Source: an uncultured Prevotella sp.
Lineage (GTDB): Bacteria; Bacteroidota; Bacteroidia; Bacteroidales; Bacteroidaceae
Length of the DNA: 64,000 nucleotides
NCBI GenBank assembly: GCA_946614435.1
Contig: CAMOGW010000003.1
Coordinates: 1-64,000 of the forward strand
Direction of reading: 5' to 3'
The translations under genes were made by a program, and so were the position numbers. The notes below the pieces were generated by a model. The model ran no database searches. It had not been told where the DNA came from and saw only the letters and a list, made by a program, of their open reading frames with translations. Of the stretch, positions 34,401-44,152 are shown one piece after another. Each line of letters opens with the position of its first letter. Position 1 is the first letter of the stretch.

Positions 34401-34443
34401 ACGGGTGAAGCGGCTCACTACGGAGGAAATTTTCGGGTATTAA
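31432..34443 (+). CDS. M16-family zinc peptidase, lipoprotein
   Basis: The track starts at a TTG (31399); the ATG at 31432 gives a lipoprotein signal (MKLPVLSKMVVAVMATTITFVSC, Cys23) and is used. The 1003-aa protein has two M16 halves. The N-terminal active site is HYLEH (residues 81-85), the inverted zinc motif, with the distal Glu in HTELEAVYEEY (about 201-211). The C-terminal half (from about 580) lacks a zinc motif and ends with an RLASQRTTKF-type segment, as in pitrilysin-like enzymes. It probably degrades peptides in the periplasm or at the surface. The SNF2 gene starts 6 bp after it ends. Confidence 0.9.
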   Translation: MKLPVLSKMVVAVMATTITFVSCSKKYEEVEGDMAQTRIYTLENGLKVYLSVNKEEPRIQTYIAVRTGSKNDPAETTGLAHYLEHLMFKGTSKFGVTDPDAEAPYLADIEQRYEQYRKLTDPEARRQAYHEIDSVSQLAAQYFIPNEYDKLMAAIGAEGTNAYTSNDVTCYTEDIPSNELENWAKIQSERFMNMTIRGFHTELEAVYEEYNIHLTDDTDKLFNALLAKLFPNHPYGTQTTIGTQEHLKNPSITNIKEYFKKWYVPNNVAICMAGDFDPDDVIAIIEKYFGQWQPSADADGKVKQVEQPQFPALPTLTQPVDTTVMGLEAESFWMGYRFDGASSLQIDTLQVIESMLSNGTAGLIDLDINQQMKMLQAWGGVMPMMEHSIFILSGTPREGQTLDEVRSLLLGEIEKLKRGDFSDDLLPSVQNNLKLQYYNALESNRSRANMFVQAFVNGTPWEQEVKAIERVEAMTKEQIVDFANRHFGDNYVAVYKRQGVDETQKKIDKPQITPIPTNRDLVSDFVKEIQNAEVKPIEPRFVNFKKDIVFGGIDPMTGKQVDMWKDRRGGRKGHESLDKSVVIPYAYVQNTENGRFVLSFHYDFGEETNLKYNYAAEYLDYLGTDSLTAEQVKQQFYKLACSYNISVGARNINVTLSGLGENMLPAMELLEHLIQRAKVDSAAYQQYIAIREKGRMDNKTDQRMNFQYLVQYGLYGPYNSYRNALTAQQLAETNPQELLDLLKGLMHYEHTVLYYGPLKKKKLDNVLETHLTALNVPLLPTPEGKHYAMQATPENEILIAPFDAKNIYMRMYHNEMQQWDVEKAPVIALFNEYYGGGMNTIVFQELREARGLAYNAFAMYAEPSYQGEPEYYFTHIITQNDKMMDCVRQFHQILDSIPQSENAFKIAKDALTKRLASQRTTKFALINAWLWAKQRGIDYDLNERIYNALPSLTLQDVVNFEQANMARKPYRYIILGDEKELDMSTLEQYGRVKRLTTEEIFGY

Positions 34444-34449
34444 TAAAGA

Positions 34450-37400
34450 ATGAAATACATTTATCAGCAATATCTATCTCTGACGGCAGGGCAACGTAAG
34501 TTGCTCTGCTTTCTTGCTTATACGGGAGTCATCTTCGATGTCAGGATGAAGGTCGTTTATGGAAAATGTGAGGATATATCCTCCGAACAGCTTGACAAAA
34601 CGGTGAAGAGCCTCTCCGTCTATCTTCGGCTGCACCACTACTACTTAGGCGACTATAGTCTGGACATACATTATGTCACGCCGCTGTTGGTCTATATGCT
34701 GAAAGAAATGCCGCAGTGGTTAGAGCATTTTGACAAGTTATATAAGAAGTATCAGAATGTGGAACGTAAGGTTTTCCTGCATAAGTTGAAACTGTGCGCC
34801 GATGGACAGGGAAGTAAGCTTGATATAGTAACACATTCCCTGCAAACTACCGAATTGTTGGTTCCACTGTCGGCAGAGCCAGTATTTCTGCCCATGATGC
34901 TCGATATGTCGTCCTATCGCATTACCGACTTCGTGGATCAAGCTGCTTATTGGCAAGCTGTTCACGATGTGAGCGACCCACACAATGTGCTTGGGAAGAT
35001 TGCAGAACTGGGATATAAGCAGATGTCGGTCGAAAAGCGTGCAACGGTGAAATCGCTCGTGGCTCTCTACGATTTCTATAAGCAAGGCCGCTACGATGAA
35101 ATAGCAGCATCCTACAAAAATCTATATGCCTACTTGTTGCAGGCTTGGCATGCCATCTATGCAGCCGACTATGACAAAACTTTTGAAATGGTGACCAAGG
35201 CTGTGCGGGAGAACAATAAGAATAGAGATGCAGCTCATAAAGGCTTTTTCAGCATGCCGCTCAATAACTATTTGCTCGTCATGGTCTATTATCTGAAGCG
35301 TTCAGATGAAGGAAAAAAACTTGGAGCTATACTTAACAAGGAAGCATTTAGGACTGAGGCAGACTATCGTCCCTCTTATTGGCTGGCCAACTATCTGAAG
35401 TACGGCAATGAGCCATCCGTACAGGCATTCTCGTCCATCAAGTCACTGCTTCCACTACGACAGTATCTCGGCATGCAGTTGGTGGGATTCTTTAAGAAAA
35501 ACGTGCAGTGGCCTCAAAAACTGCCTTTACAGCCCAACATGCACATTCTGAGACATGAGATGGCAGAATGTTGTGAGTTGTCTGAAGAAGAACGCCAACA
35601 CTTGACCGAAGCCTTTGGCGGACAGCCGCTTATCAGCCGTCTGCGCTATAAAGCTCCGTGGGAGTTCCTGCTCGATGAACTGACACCAGAAAAGGAAGAA
35701 GAAAACACGCAGACGGAGAAATCGGTGCGCGTGAGTTATCTCATTAACTTCGACCGTGTGGAAGTGCGAGAGCAGTCACGTCTGAAGTCGGGGGCATGGG
35801 GGGCCGGCAAACGCATGTCGCTCGATACTTTTAGACGGGGCACCGATTTCATGGACGACACAGACCGCAAGATAGCCAATAGCGTCACCAGCTACTATAG
35901 CTACGACATTGACATCAAGAAAGTGTTGCCACACTTGATAGGTTCCGACCGTGTATATACAGGTAGCTATGCCCCCTTTGACCCTGTTGCCATCTGTGAG
36001 GAGAAACCCTATCTTGTCATCAACAGGACGAAGAAAGGCTTCACTGTAACCTCAAATGTGGGCGATGCCAAGATGGACAGCGATGTAGTATATCGTAAAG
36101 ACAGCAACACTCAGTACACCGTCATCACTATGACCGAACGCCAGCGCAACTACTATCGAAAACTGCTGAACATCGGTACTTTCCCACCAGAGGCTGAAGG
36201 GGCTTTACGTGAGTTTCTTCCTAAGGTGAGCGATGTGGTAGAAGTGCATAGCGACCTTGTGGAAGGCGGTACCACGCTTGAGCACCGCGATGGCACGGGG
36301 CAGCTCTGTCTGCAAATGATGCCATCGGCAGACACGCGCAATCTTTTCTGTGTATATTGCTATGCTCGTCCGTTGCCAGACGGGCAGACATTCTTCGAGC
36401 CGGCCAAAGGCATGAATCCCTGTGTGGCCGAGAGTAGCGAGGGACGGTTCCAAGTGACTCGCGACATGAAGACCGAACGCGAAAATTTCTCAATGATATC
36501 TGTCTTTCTGGAGCAGAGCGACTTTGTGAGCGATCAGTTTGACTTCAGTGATCCCTTTGCCGACCGCCAGCCCGTATGGCTGCCTGCTGAGGGATTGCTG
36601 CAGCTCATGCAGTTTGTGCAGGAACAGCCAGACCGTTTCTATATGGAATGGCCGGAAGGAGGACAACTGAACCTGAAGAGCTCGCAGCCCTCGTCGTGGA
36701 ATATGCAGCTGAAATCAAAGAACGGATGGTTCGAGGTGGAGGGCGAAATCCCCATTGACGATGACACTGTGCTCTCGGCAGAACAACTGTTGATGCTTGT
36801 GGCGCAGAGCACTACAAAGTCGGGCTTCGTCAGACTGGGTGAGAGCGAGTTCTTGGCCATTTCCGACAAGTTGCGTAAGCAGCTTGCCCGTATTGAGAGC
36901 TTGGCCGTGAACAACCGTGGACATCTGCAGATTTCAGAACTGCATGCCTCGCTCCTTGGTAGTGCTTTGAGTGGCGAGGTGGAAGTGAAGCATGACAAGA
37001 GAATTGACGAGCTGCAAAAGAAAATCAAGAAAAGCATGGCTTTGCTACCTGACGTGCCCAAGCGGCTGAAGGCCGACCTGCGCGACTATCAGATGGAAGG
37101 ATTCCAGTGGATGGTGCGCATGACGGGGTGGGGTTCGGGAGTCTGCTTGGCCGACGACATGGGCTTGGGAAAGACTGTGCAGACCATAGCTTTCCTACTT
37201 CATACTTCTACCGAAGGTGCAGCTCTTGTGGCGGCACCGGCATCTGTAGTGCTTAACTGGCGGCGAGAACTGGAGCGTTTTGCTCCTTCGCTCAATGTCG
37301 TTATACTCAACACTGTCGAGAATCGCCATGATGCCATTGCCAACGCAACGAAAGGCGATGTCGTGCTGACTACCTATGGATTGTTTGTTACTGAGAGCGA

Positions 37401-38442
37401 GAGCCTTACGGAGAAAGAATGGAATACCGTATGTCTGGACGAGGCACACGTCATCAAGAACCGTGAGACCAAGACCTCGGACGTGGTAATGAAGTTGCAG
37501 GCTAAGAATCGCATCATCCTTACTGGTACGCCTGTGCAGAACCATTTGGGCGAGCTGTGGAACCTCTATCAGTTCATCAACCCTGGCCTGCTGGGTGGCT
37601 ACGACCAGTTCTCGCAGAAATATATCGTGCCCATTGAACAACAGGACAATAAGGAGCGCTCGCGACAACTGAAACGCATCGTGCAGCCCTTCATCCTTAG
37701 GCGTACTAAGCAGGAAGTGATTGAGGAACTGCCGGATAAGACCGAAATCAATATGCCCGTAGAACTCAGCGACGATGAACTGGCCGTCTATGAGGTGATT
37801 CGCCGCAAGGCCAAGCAGATGCTTGAGGACGAGCAGGGTGGGGCAGTGAGTGTGAACACACTGGCCGAAATCACACGTCTGCGTCAGGCAGCCTGTTCGG
37901 CGCAGTTGGCTGAAAAGAGTTGGAAGGGCGAGTGCTCGAAGATCAACACCCTCTTGTCGCTGCTCGAAGAGATTGTGGGCGGAGGCAACTCGGTGCTGGT
38001 GTTTAGCCAGTTCACCTCGTTCTTGTCTATGGTGCGCGAAGCTCTCGACAAGCAAAAGACAGCCTACCTCTATCTTGACGGCTCTATCCCAATGAAAAAA
38101 CGCGAACAACTGGTACAGGATTTCCAGAATGGCAAATGTCCCGTCTTTCTCATTTCGCTGAAAGCTGGCGGACTGGGACTGAACCTTACGGGGGCTAATT
38201 ATGTCGTTCATCTCGACCCGTGGTGGAATCCCGCCATCGAACAGCAGGCCACAGACCGTGCCTATCGCATCGGTCAACGGCAGAACGTCACCGTCTATCA
38301 TCTCATATCCCAGCACACCATTGAGGAGAAAATCCTTCGCCTGCATGAGACTAAGCGCAATCTGGCCGATGCCATGCTCAGTGGTACCAACGAAAGCCAC
38401 AAGCTCACCAGCCGCGAGCTGTTGCAGATGATTGGAGGATGA
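34450..38442 (+). CDS. SNF2-family helicase with long N-terminal extension
   Basis: The C-terminal 450 residues are an SNF2 ATPase: LRDYQMEGFQWMVRM (about 877-891), DDMGLGKTVQT (Walker A, about 900-910), LDEAHVIKN (Walker B, about 996), LTGTPVQNH, FILRRTKQEVIEELP, and the helicase C motifs SLKAGGLGLNLTGANYVVHLDPWWNPA and ATDRAYRIGQ. The first 870 residues have no SWIM zinc motif I can see and contain helical repeats with Lys/Tyr, then a beta part. Bacterial SNF2 proteins translocate on DNA and are often linked to transcription or repair. It follows the M16 gene by 6 bp and ends with a strong bidirectional terminator. Confidence 0.88.
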   Translation: MKYIYQQYLSLTAGQRKLLCFLAYTGVIFDVRMKVVYGKCEDISSEQLDKTVKSLSVYLRLHHYYLGDYSLDIHYVTPLLVYMLKEMPQWLEHFDKLYKKYQNVERKVFLHKLKLCADGQGSKLDIVTHSLQTTELLVPLSAEPVFLPMMLDMSSYRITDFVDQAAYWQAVHDVSDPHNVLGKIAELGYKQMSVEKRATVKSLVALYDFYKQGRYDEIAASYKNLYAYLLQAWHAIYAADYDKTFEMVTKAVRENNKNRDAAHKGFFSMPLNNYLLVMVYYLKRSDEGKKLGAILNKEAFRTEADYRPSYWLANYLKYGNEPSVQAFSSIKSLLPLRQYLGMQLVGFFKKNVQWPQKLPLQPNMHILRHEMAECCELSEEERQHLTEAFGGQPLISRLRYKAPWEFLLDELTPEKEEENTQTEKSVRVSYLINFDRVEVREQSRLKSGAWGAGKRMSLDTFRRGTDFMDDTDRKIANSVTSYYSYDIDIKKVLPHLIGSDRVYTGSYAPFDPVAICEEKPYLVINRTKKGFTVTSNVGDAKMDSDVVYRKDSNTQYTVITMTERQRNYYRKLLNIGTFPPEAEGALREFLPKVSDVVEVHSDLVEGGTTLEHRDGTGQLCLQMMPSADTRNLFCVYCYARPLPDGQTFFEPAKGMNPCVAESSEGRFQVTRDMKTERENFSMISVFLEQSDFVSDQFDFSDPFADRQPVWLPAEGLLQLMQFVQEQPDRFYMEWPEGGQLNLKSSQPSSWNMQLKSKNGWFEVEGEIPIDDDTVLSAEQLLMLVAQSTTKSGFVRLGESEFLAISDKLRKQLARIESLAVNNRGHLQISELHASLLGSALSGEVEVKHDKRIDELQKKIKKSMALLPDVPKRLKADLRDYQMEGFQWMVRMTGWGSGVCLADDMGLGKTVQTIAFLLHTSTEGAALVAAPASVVLNWRRELERFAPSLNVVILNTVENRHDAIANATKGDVVLTTYGLFVTESESLTEKEWNTVCLDEAHVIKNRETKTSDVVMKLQAKNRIILTGTPVQNHLGELWNLYQFINPGLLGGYDQFSQKYIVPIEQQDNKERSRQLKRIVQPFILRRTKQEVIEELPDKTEINMPVELSDDELAVYEVIRRKAKQMLEDEQGGAVSVNTLAEITRLRQAACSAQLAEKSWKGECSKINTLLSLLEEIVGGGNSVLVFSQFTSFLSMVREALDKQKTAYLYLDGSIPMKKREQLVQDFQNGKCPVFLISLKAGGLGLNLTGANYVVHLDPWWNPAIEQQATDRAYRIGQRQNVTVYHLISQHTIEEKILRLHETKRNLADAMLSGTNESHKLTSRELLQMIGG

Positions 38443-38514
38443 CATCTGCTGCATAGTGGCTGACATGCCGCCTTGGGTCGTGTGACTAATCCTCAAAAAT
38501 GCCCTTTACAGTAA

Positions 38515-38556
38515 AATAATGGCCAGATTCAGTATAAATCTGGCCATTATTTTTGT
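38515..38556. terminator. Strong terminator between the SNF2 gene and fumarase
   Basis: A perfect 15-bp stem (aataatggccagatt/aatctggccattatt) with a 7-nt loop, followed by a T-run. It has A/T tracts on both sides. Confidence 0.9.
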
Positions 38557-38574
38557 GTTTTCAAGGAAAAGATG

Positions 38575-38582
38575 TACTTTTG
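38575..38582 (+). promoter_or_regulatory. -7 box (TACTTTTG) of the fumarase gene
   Basis: TAnnTTTG with a TTTTTGTG about 20 bp upstream. The leader is about 42 nt. Confidence 0.6.
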
Positions 38583-38630
38583 TAGCCATGTTTGAAGATA
38601 ATAAATGACTAAATAAATCTATATTATATT

Positions 38631-40280
38631 ATGGCAACACCAGTAGAATTCAAGTATGCCCCGATGTTTCAGTTGGGCGAAGACAAGACAGAGTACAGAC
38701 TTCTGAGCAAGGAGGGCGTGACCGTCAGCCAGTTCGAAGGAAAAGAGATAGTGAAAGTGTCGAAAGAGGCACTCACATTGTTGGCTCAGCAGGCTTTCCA
38801 CGATGTAGAGTTCATGCTGCGCCGTGAGCACAACCTGCAGGTAGCAGCCATCTTGAATGATCCCGAAGCATCGGAGAACGACAAGTATGTGGCACTGCAG
38901 TTCCTGCGCAATGCAGATGTAGCAGCTAAAGGCGTGCTGCCTTTCTGTCAGGACACTGGCACGGCTATCATTCATGGCGAGAAGGGACAACAGGTGTGGA
39001 CAGGCTTCGAAGACGAAGAGGCGCTTTCGCGTGGTGTCTATAACACCTTCACACAAGACAATCTGCGCTACTCTCAGAATGCACCGCTCAACATGTACGA
39101 CGAGGTGAACACCCGTTGCAACTTGCCTGCTCAGATTGACATCGAGGCTACCGAAGGCGCTGAGTATCGTTTCGTAATGGTAGCTAAGGGTGGCGGCTCA
39201 GCCAATAAGACCTATTTCTATCCCATGACCAAGGCCACGATTCAGAATGAAGGCACATTGCTGCCTTTCCTCGTGGAGAAGATGAAGAGCCTCGGCACTG
39301 CAGCTTGTCCTCCTTATCACATTGCATTCGTGATTGGCGGTACATCAGCTGAAAAGAATCTGCTCACCGTGAAGCTCGCTTCTATCAAGTACTATGACTC
39401 ACTGCCTACTACAGGCGATGAAACGGGTCGTGCTTTCCGTGATATTGATCTGGAGAAGAAACTCTTAGAGGAGGCTCACAAGATTGGACTGGGAGCACAG
39501 TTCGGCGGCAAGGCGTTGGCTCACGATATTCGCGTCGTCCGTCTGCCCCGTCATGGTGCCAGCTGCCCCATCGGTATGGGCGTAAGCTGTTCAGCCGACC
39601 GCAATATCAAGGCTAAGATCAACCGCGATGGCATCTGGCTGGAAAAGATGGACTCGAACCCCTGCGAGCTGATTCCTGCTGAATATGCAAAGCCTGGTGA
39701 GGGCTCAAAGGGCATTGAGATTGACCTGAACGAGGGCATTGATGCTGTGCGCAAGGAGTTGTCGAAATATCCCGTCTCAACGCGCGTTAACCTGAAGGGC
39801 ACCATCATCGTGGCTCGCGACATTGCTCATGCCAAGCTGAAGGCTCGTCTTGATGCAGGCGAGGGCATGCCCGACTACTTCAAGAAATATCCCGTGCTCT
39901 ATGCCGGACCTGCTAAGACTCCCGAGGGCTATCCCTGTGGCTCGATGGGTCCGACTACGGCCAACCGCATGGATCCATACGTTGACGAGTTCCAGGACAA
40001 TGGTGCTTCGCTCGTCATGATTGCCAAGGGCAACCGCAGCGACGTGGTCACCGAAGCCTGCAAGAAGCATGGAGGCTTCTATCTGGGCACAATCGGAGGC
40101 GTGGCAGCTGTGCTGTCGCAGTCGAGCATCAAGTCGATTGAGTGCGTGGAGTATCCCGAACTCGGTATGGAGGCCATCTGGAAGATTGAGGTCGAGGATT
40201 TCCCCGCCTTCATCTTGGTTGACGACAAGGGCAATGACTTCTTTAAGCAGCTGAAACCATGGACACCATGCGCAAAATAA
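38631..40280 (+). CDS. Class I (iron-sulfur) fumarate hydratase
   Basis: This 549-aa enzyme interconverts fumarate and malate in the reductive branch of the TCA cycle, important for succinate formation in Bacteroidetes. Typical class I features are CQDTGTA (about 106-112) with a cluster cysteine, GGGSANKT (about 187-194), [15 protein letters not shown] and the C-terminal beta part [45 protein letters not shown] with [14 protein letters not shown]. It is the oxygen-sensitive [4Fe-4S] form, consistent with an anaerobe. The last 13 bp overlap the start of the M6 protease gene. Confidence 0.93.
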   Translation: MATPVEFKYAPMFQLGEDKTEYRLLSKEGVTVSQFEGKEIVKVSKEALTLLAQQAFHDVEFMLRREHNLQVAAILNDPEASENDKYVALQFLRNADVAAKGVLPFCQDTGTAIIHGEKGQQVWTGFEDEEALSRGVYNTFTQDNLRYSQNAPLNMYDEVNTRCNLPAQIDIEATEGAEYRFVMVAKGGGSANKTYFYPMTKATIQNEGTLLPFLVEKMKSLGTAACPPYHIAFVIGGTSAEKNLLTVKLASIKYYDSLPTTGDETGRAFRDIDLEKKLLEEAHKIGLGAQFGGKALAHDIRVVRLPRHGASCPIGMGVSCSADRNIKAKINRDGIWLEKMDSNPCELIPAEYAKPGEGSKGIEIDLNEGIDAVRKELSKYPVSTRVNLKGTIIVARDIAHAKLKARLDAGEGMPDYFKKYPVLYAGPAKTPEGYPCGSMGPTTANRMDPYVDEFQDNGASLVMIAKGNRSDVVTEACKKHGGFYLGTIGGVAAVLSQSSIKSIECVEYPELGMEAIWKIEVEDFPAFILVDDKGNDFFKQLKPWTPCAK

Positions 40281-41854
40281 AACTGATATTATCTTTTCTG
40301 ACTTTGTTGTCCTTGAGCCTGTCGGCTCAGGACTTCAAGGTCGTGAGAGATAACTGCATGCCAGCACCTGAGGGCGTCGACGATGTCGTAGAGACCCGTC
40401 TTACTGGCATGCGTAAGATGCTGCCTCAGATAAATCGCGATTGGAATCCTGAAAAAACGTATCACCAGCTTGTGATACTCATGTCTTTCTCTGATACGGA
40501 CTTTAATATCGATAATCCTGTAGCCGAATATGACAAGATTCTTAATCAGTCGGGCTACAATAAACGTCAGGGACCAGGATGTATGGCCGACTATTTCCGC
40601 GACCAGTCAGGCGGAATGCTTAATCTTGAGTTTGATGTCTATGGCCCTTACAAGGTGAGCGGAAAAGCTCAGCCTTACAGCAGTCCCAGCTCTGGCACAC
40701 GTAACTATGGCCGCACTGACATGATTGAGGCTACGAACCTTTTCTTAGCCGACCATCAGGAGATAGACTTCTCACAGTATGACTGGAACGGTGACGGTAG
40801 TGTGGAGCAGGTTATTTATGTCTATGCAGGTCTGTCTGGTAATATCAGTTCTACCGACTGTTACGGACACATATGGCCAAACACGAGCACTTTCACTACT
40901 ATTACAACTCATGATGGGAAGAAAATCTCCAACTACACATGCAGTGGCGAGCACTGGCCCATGACGAATAAGGCATCGTGCGGCTTTGGAACTATCAGTC
41001 ATGAGTTTACCCACAGCCTTGGACTGCCTGACATCTACCCGACAGCAGGCGAAGGGTTCTCTGTTGTTGACGAATGGGACCTGATGGATGGCGGAAACTT
41101 CACAAACTACGGATGGTGCCCGCCTGAATATACTGCTTTGGAAAAGTGGCTCATGGGATGGATCTCGTTCAAAGAACTTGACGAGCCAACTACCGTAGTG
41201 GGCTTGAAACCTGTGTCTGAAGGTGGTGATGTCTATCGCATAAAGCATTCAGACTCAGAGTGGTTGCTCCTTGAGAACCGACAGCAGAGAGGATGGGATG
41301 CTGGCGCACCTGGCAGCGGACTTGTCATTTATCATGTTTTTTACGATGGTTCTGTATGGCAGGGTAATAAAGTCAATACTGACAAAAACAAACGCCGTTT
41401 CCATCTTTTCAATGCCGATAACAGGGACTATGATGCATGGGATGACTATCTGGACGAAAAAGGCTTGGGAACCTATGCTAATGCTGGTCGCATGAACAGC
41501 CGTTATCTTAGCACGTCGCCATATCCATGGACTAACGAAACAACAATGGATGTGAACGATGAACTGACAGACTCGTCTGTTCCTGCTGCCAAGATGAACT
41601 ATCCTAATGCTAAGGAAGAACTGATGTTGTCAAAGCCCATCACCAATATTAGTGTCGATGACGACGGTCTTGTCTCGTTCGACTTCATGGGGGGCGGCAT
41701 TCCTACCACTATCCGTGGAATGGCTCGTCAGAGTGGACGTGAGTCGGCTGTGGCTTACGATCTGAACGGTCGTCGGCTGTCACAGCCCAGTCGCAAGGGC
41801 ATCTACATCCTCCGTCAGTCCGACGGCACAATAGTGAAGAAGGTATTCAAATAA
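40268..41854 (+). CDS. M6-family secreted metalloprotease with C-terminal sorting segment
   Basis: The start is set at the ATG at 40268, giving the signal peptide [21 protein letters not shown]; three earlier codons in the track are optional. The 528-aa protein has the zinc motif [13 protein letters not shown] (about 246-258) with the downstream MDGG (Met-turn type), as in immune inhibitor A-like M6 peptidases. The C-terminal residues [22 protein letters not shown] are the type IX-like sorting form. It overlaps the fumarase gene by 13 bp, a surprising pairing of a cytoplasmic enzyme and a secreted protease. It probably degrades host or dietary protein outside the cell (inferred). Confidence 0.88.
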   Translation: MRKIKLILSFLTLLSLSLSAQDFKVVRDNCMPAPEGVDDVVETRLTGMRKMLPQINRDWNPEKTYHQLVILMSFSDTDFNIDNPVAEYDKILNQSGYNKRQGPGCMADYFRDQSGGMLNLEFDVYGPYKVSGKAQPYSSPSSGTRNYGRTDMIEATNLFLADHQEIDFSQYDWNGDGSVEQVIYVYAGLSGNISSTDCYGHIWPNTSTFTTITTHDGKKISNYTCSGEHWPMTNKASCGFGTISHEFTHSLGLPDIYPTAGEGFSVVDEWDLMDGGNFTNYGWCPPEYTALEKWLMGWISFKELDEPTTVVGLKPVSEGGDVYRIKHSDSEWLLLENRQQRGWDAGAPGSGLVIYHVFYDGSVWQGNKVNTDKNKRRFHLFNADNRDYDAWDDYLDEKGLGTYANAGRMNSRYLSTSPYPWTNETTMDVNDELTDSSVPAAKMNYPNAKEELMLSKPITNISVDDDGLVSFDFMGGGIPTTIRGMARQSGRESAVAYDLNGRRLSQPSRKGIYILRQSDGTIVKKVFK

Positions 41855-41891
41855 ACTTTATATTTATTTTTAACAAACCCCAAACACAATT

Positions 41892-42686
41892 ATGAGATTA
41901 ATTATTGAACCGAATTATGATTTGATGTCACAGTGGGCAGCAAATTATGTAGTGGAGCGTATTAATGCCGCCAACCCCACGAAGGAGAAGCCTTTCGTAC
42001 TGGGATTGCCTACAGGCTCGTCGCCCATCGGTATGTATCGTGCCTTGGTGAAGGCTTATCAGGAAGGCAAAGTGTCGTTCAAGAACGTGCTTACGTTCAA
42101 TATGGACGAGTATGTCGGCCTGCCTGAGTCGCATCCCGAGAGCTACCACTCGTTCATGTTCACCAATCTGTTCAATCACATTGATTGTCCGAAGGAGAAC
42201 ATCCATATCCTGAACGGCAATGCGCCCGACCTCGCAGCCGAGTGCGCTCACTATGAGCAGATGATTGAAGAGGCCGGTGGCATCGATCTGTTCCTTGGCG
42301 GCATTGGCCCCGATGGTCACATCGCCTTCAATGAGCCAGGCTCGTCGCTCACCAGCCGCACCCGTCAGAAGACCCTCACCACCGATACGATCATTGCCAA
42401 CTCTCGTTTCTTCGACAACGACATCAACCTCGTTCCTAAGACGGCTCTGACCGTTGGCGTAGGCACTGTGATGGCAGCCAAGGAAGTCATGATTCTGGTC
42501 AATGGTCATGCCAAGTGTCGTGCTTTGCAGGCAGCTGTCGAGGGTAGTGTCAACCACATGTGGACTATCTCTGCCTTGCAGATGCACCAGCATGGCATCA
42601 TCGTAGCCGACGATGCTGCTTGCGAAGAGCTGAAGGTTGGCACCTATCGCTACTTCAAGGATATTGAGCGTAATAACCTTCTGTAA
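41892..42686 (+). CDS. nagB: Glucosamine-6-phosphate deaminase
   Basis: NagB converts glucosamine-6-phosphate to fructose-6-phosphate and ammonia, the last step of amino-sugar breakdown. The 264-aa protein shows [16 protein letters not shown] (about 37-52), NMDEYVGL (about 70-77) with the catalytic Asp, [14 protein letters not shown] (about 135-148), and the C-terminal motif [16 protein letters not shown]. All catalytic residues (Asp, His, Glu) are present. Length is normal. Repeat copy 3 lies in the gap after it and may serve as its terminator. Confidence 0.96.
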   Translation: MRLIIEPNYDLMSQWAANYVVERINAANPTKEKPFVLGLPTGSSPIGMYRALVKAYQEGKVSFKNVLTFNMDEYVGLPESHPESYHSFMFTNLFNHIDCPKENIHILNGNAPDLAAECAHYEQMIEEAGGIDLFLGGIGPDGHIAFNEPGSSLTSRTRQKTLTTDTIIANSRFFDNDINLVPKTALTVGVGTVMAAKEVMILVNGHAKCRALQAAVEGSVNHMWTISALQMHQHGIIVADDAACEELKVGTYRYFKDIERNNLL

Positions 42687-42694
42687 AAATATTT

Positions 42695-42789
42695 AGCAAC
42701 GGACCACAGGGCTGGCAAGACTTCTTTTCACAGGGAAAAAGTCCTACAGTCCTGTAGTCCGCTGCAAAAATATATTCTCCGAACTTTCG
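42695..42789 (-). repeat. Dispersed palindromic repeat, copy 3
   Basis: Starts agcaacggaccacagg 8 bp after the nagB stop, with tagtccgctgcaa at 42755-42767 and the extension ccgaactttcg at 42779-42789. The orientation matches copy 2. The middle is more diverged than in the other copies. Confidence 0.8.
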
Positions 42790-42833
42790 GGACTTAACCA
42801 TTCTTCCCTTTCTTCTTAATCCCTCAATTTTTC

Positions 42834-44144
42834 ATGTATTCTCCCTACTTCGAACCCGAGTTAGAAACCATGTCGCGCGACCAGCTTGAAGCCCTCCAGC
42901 TGGAGCGCCTGCAGCAGACCGTGCGTCACTGCATGAACTCACCTTTCTATCAGCAGCGATTCAAGGAGCTGGGTATTACCCCCGACGACATTCGCACCTT
43001 AGACGATGTGCAGAAACTGCCCTTCACCACGAAGGATGACCTGCGCGAACACTATCCCTTCGGACTGGCCTCAGTGCCCCTAAAGGATTGTGTACGCCTG
43101 CACTCTTCCAGCGGCACCACAGGCAATCCCACCGTCGTGTTGCACACGCAGCGCGACCTCGACGAGTGGGCCAAGGCCGTGGCGCGGTGCCTCTGGATGG
43201 TGGGTTCGCGTCCCGACGACGTATTCCAGAACTCAGCCGGCTACGGCATGTTCACTGCCGGTCTGGGGTTCCAGTATGGTGCTGAAAAAGTGGGCATGCT
43301 CACCGTTCCTGCCGCAGCAGGCAACACGAAGCGACAGATTAAGTTCATTCGCGACTTCGGCACCACCGTGCTCCATGCCATCCCCTCTTATGCTTCGCGC
43401 ATCTATGAGGTGATGCGTGAGGAGGGCGTCGATCCGCGTCGCGACACTCGCCTGCGTGTGCTCTGCATCGGAGCCGAGCCTCACAGCGAGGAGCAGCGCC
43501 AGCGCATTGAACAGCAGCTGGGCGTGAAGGCATACAACAGCTACGGCATCTCCGAGATGATGGGGCCTGGCGTGGCTTTCGAGTGTCCCGAGCAGAACGG
43601 GCTGCACATCTGGGAGGACTATTTCATTGTTGAGATTATCGATCCCGTCACGCTGAAGCCCGTACCCGACGGACAGCTGGGCGAACTGGTGCTTACCACC
43701 ATCAACCGCGAGGGCATGCCGCTGTTGCGCTATCGCACGCGCGATCTTACCCGCATCCTGCCTGGTGAGTGTGCCTGTGGTCGTCATCACAAGCGACTGG
43801 CTCGCCTGCAGGGACGCAGCGACGACATGATCATCCTGAAGGGAGTCAACATCTTCCCCATTCAGATAGAGAAAATCCTATTGGGCTTCCCCGAGTTGGG
43901 CACCGACTATCTCATCACCTTGGAGACGTTGGAGAGTGGCGATATGATGACCGTCGATGTGGAACTGGCTCGTCTTGAGACCGATGACTACACACAGCTG
44001 CAGGCACTCACCCGTGAGATAACCCGTCAGCTGAAGGATGAGATTCTCATCACGCCCAAGGTGCGTCTCGTACAGAAAGGCTCGCTCGGAGCCAGCGACG
44101 AGAAGAAAGCCGTGCGTGTGAAGGACCTCCGTAAACTGTTCTAA
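42834..44144 (+). CDS. Phenylacetate--CoA ligase family protein
   Basis: This 436-aa protein belongs to the PaaK group of AMP-forming CoA ligases. Motifs include LPFTTKDDLREHYPFGL, the AMP-binding SSSGTTGNPTV (about 87-97), YGISEMMGPG (about 236-245), YRTRDLTRI and GRSDDMIILKGVNIFP (about 325-340). Anaerobic Bacteroidales often carry this gene for aryl- or branched-acid activation in amino acid metabolism; the true substrate is not known. No paa catabolic genes are nearby. It is 8 bp upstream of the S9 peptidase gene, so the two are likely co-transcribed. Confidence 0.9.
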   Translation: MYSPYFEPELETMSRDQLEALQLERLQQTVRHCMNSPFYQQRFKELGITPDDIRTLDDVQKLPFTTKDDLREHYPFGLASVPLKDCVRLHSSSGTTGNPTVVLHTQRDLDEWAKAVARCLWMVGSRPDDVFQNSAGYGMFTAGLGFQYGAEKVGMLTVPAAAGNTKRQIKFIRDFGTTVLHAIPSYASRIYEVMREEGVDPRRDTRLRVLCIGAEPHSEEQRQRIEQQLGVKAYNSYGISEMMGPGVAFECPEQNGLHIWEDYFIVEIIDPVTLKPVPDGQLGELVLTTINREGMPLLRYRTRDLTRILPGECACGRHHKRLARLQGRSDDMIILKGVNIFPIQIEKILLGFPELGTDYLITLETLESGDMMTVDVELARLETDDYTQLQALTREITRQLKDEILITPKVRLVQKGSLGASDEKKAVRVKDLRKLF

Positions 44145-44152
44145 GAAAAGCA

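Noticed and set aside
37195-38496. 433-aa minus-strand ORF opposite the SNF2 gene
   Set aside because: Shadow of the helicase domain, whose motifs on the plus strand are unmistakable.
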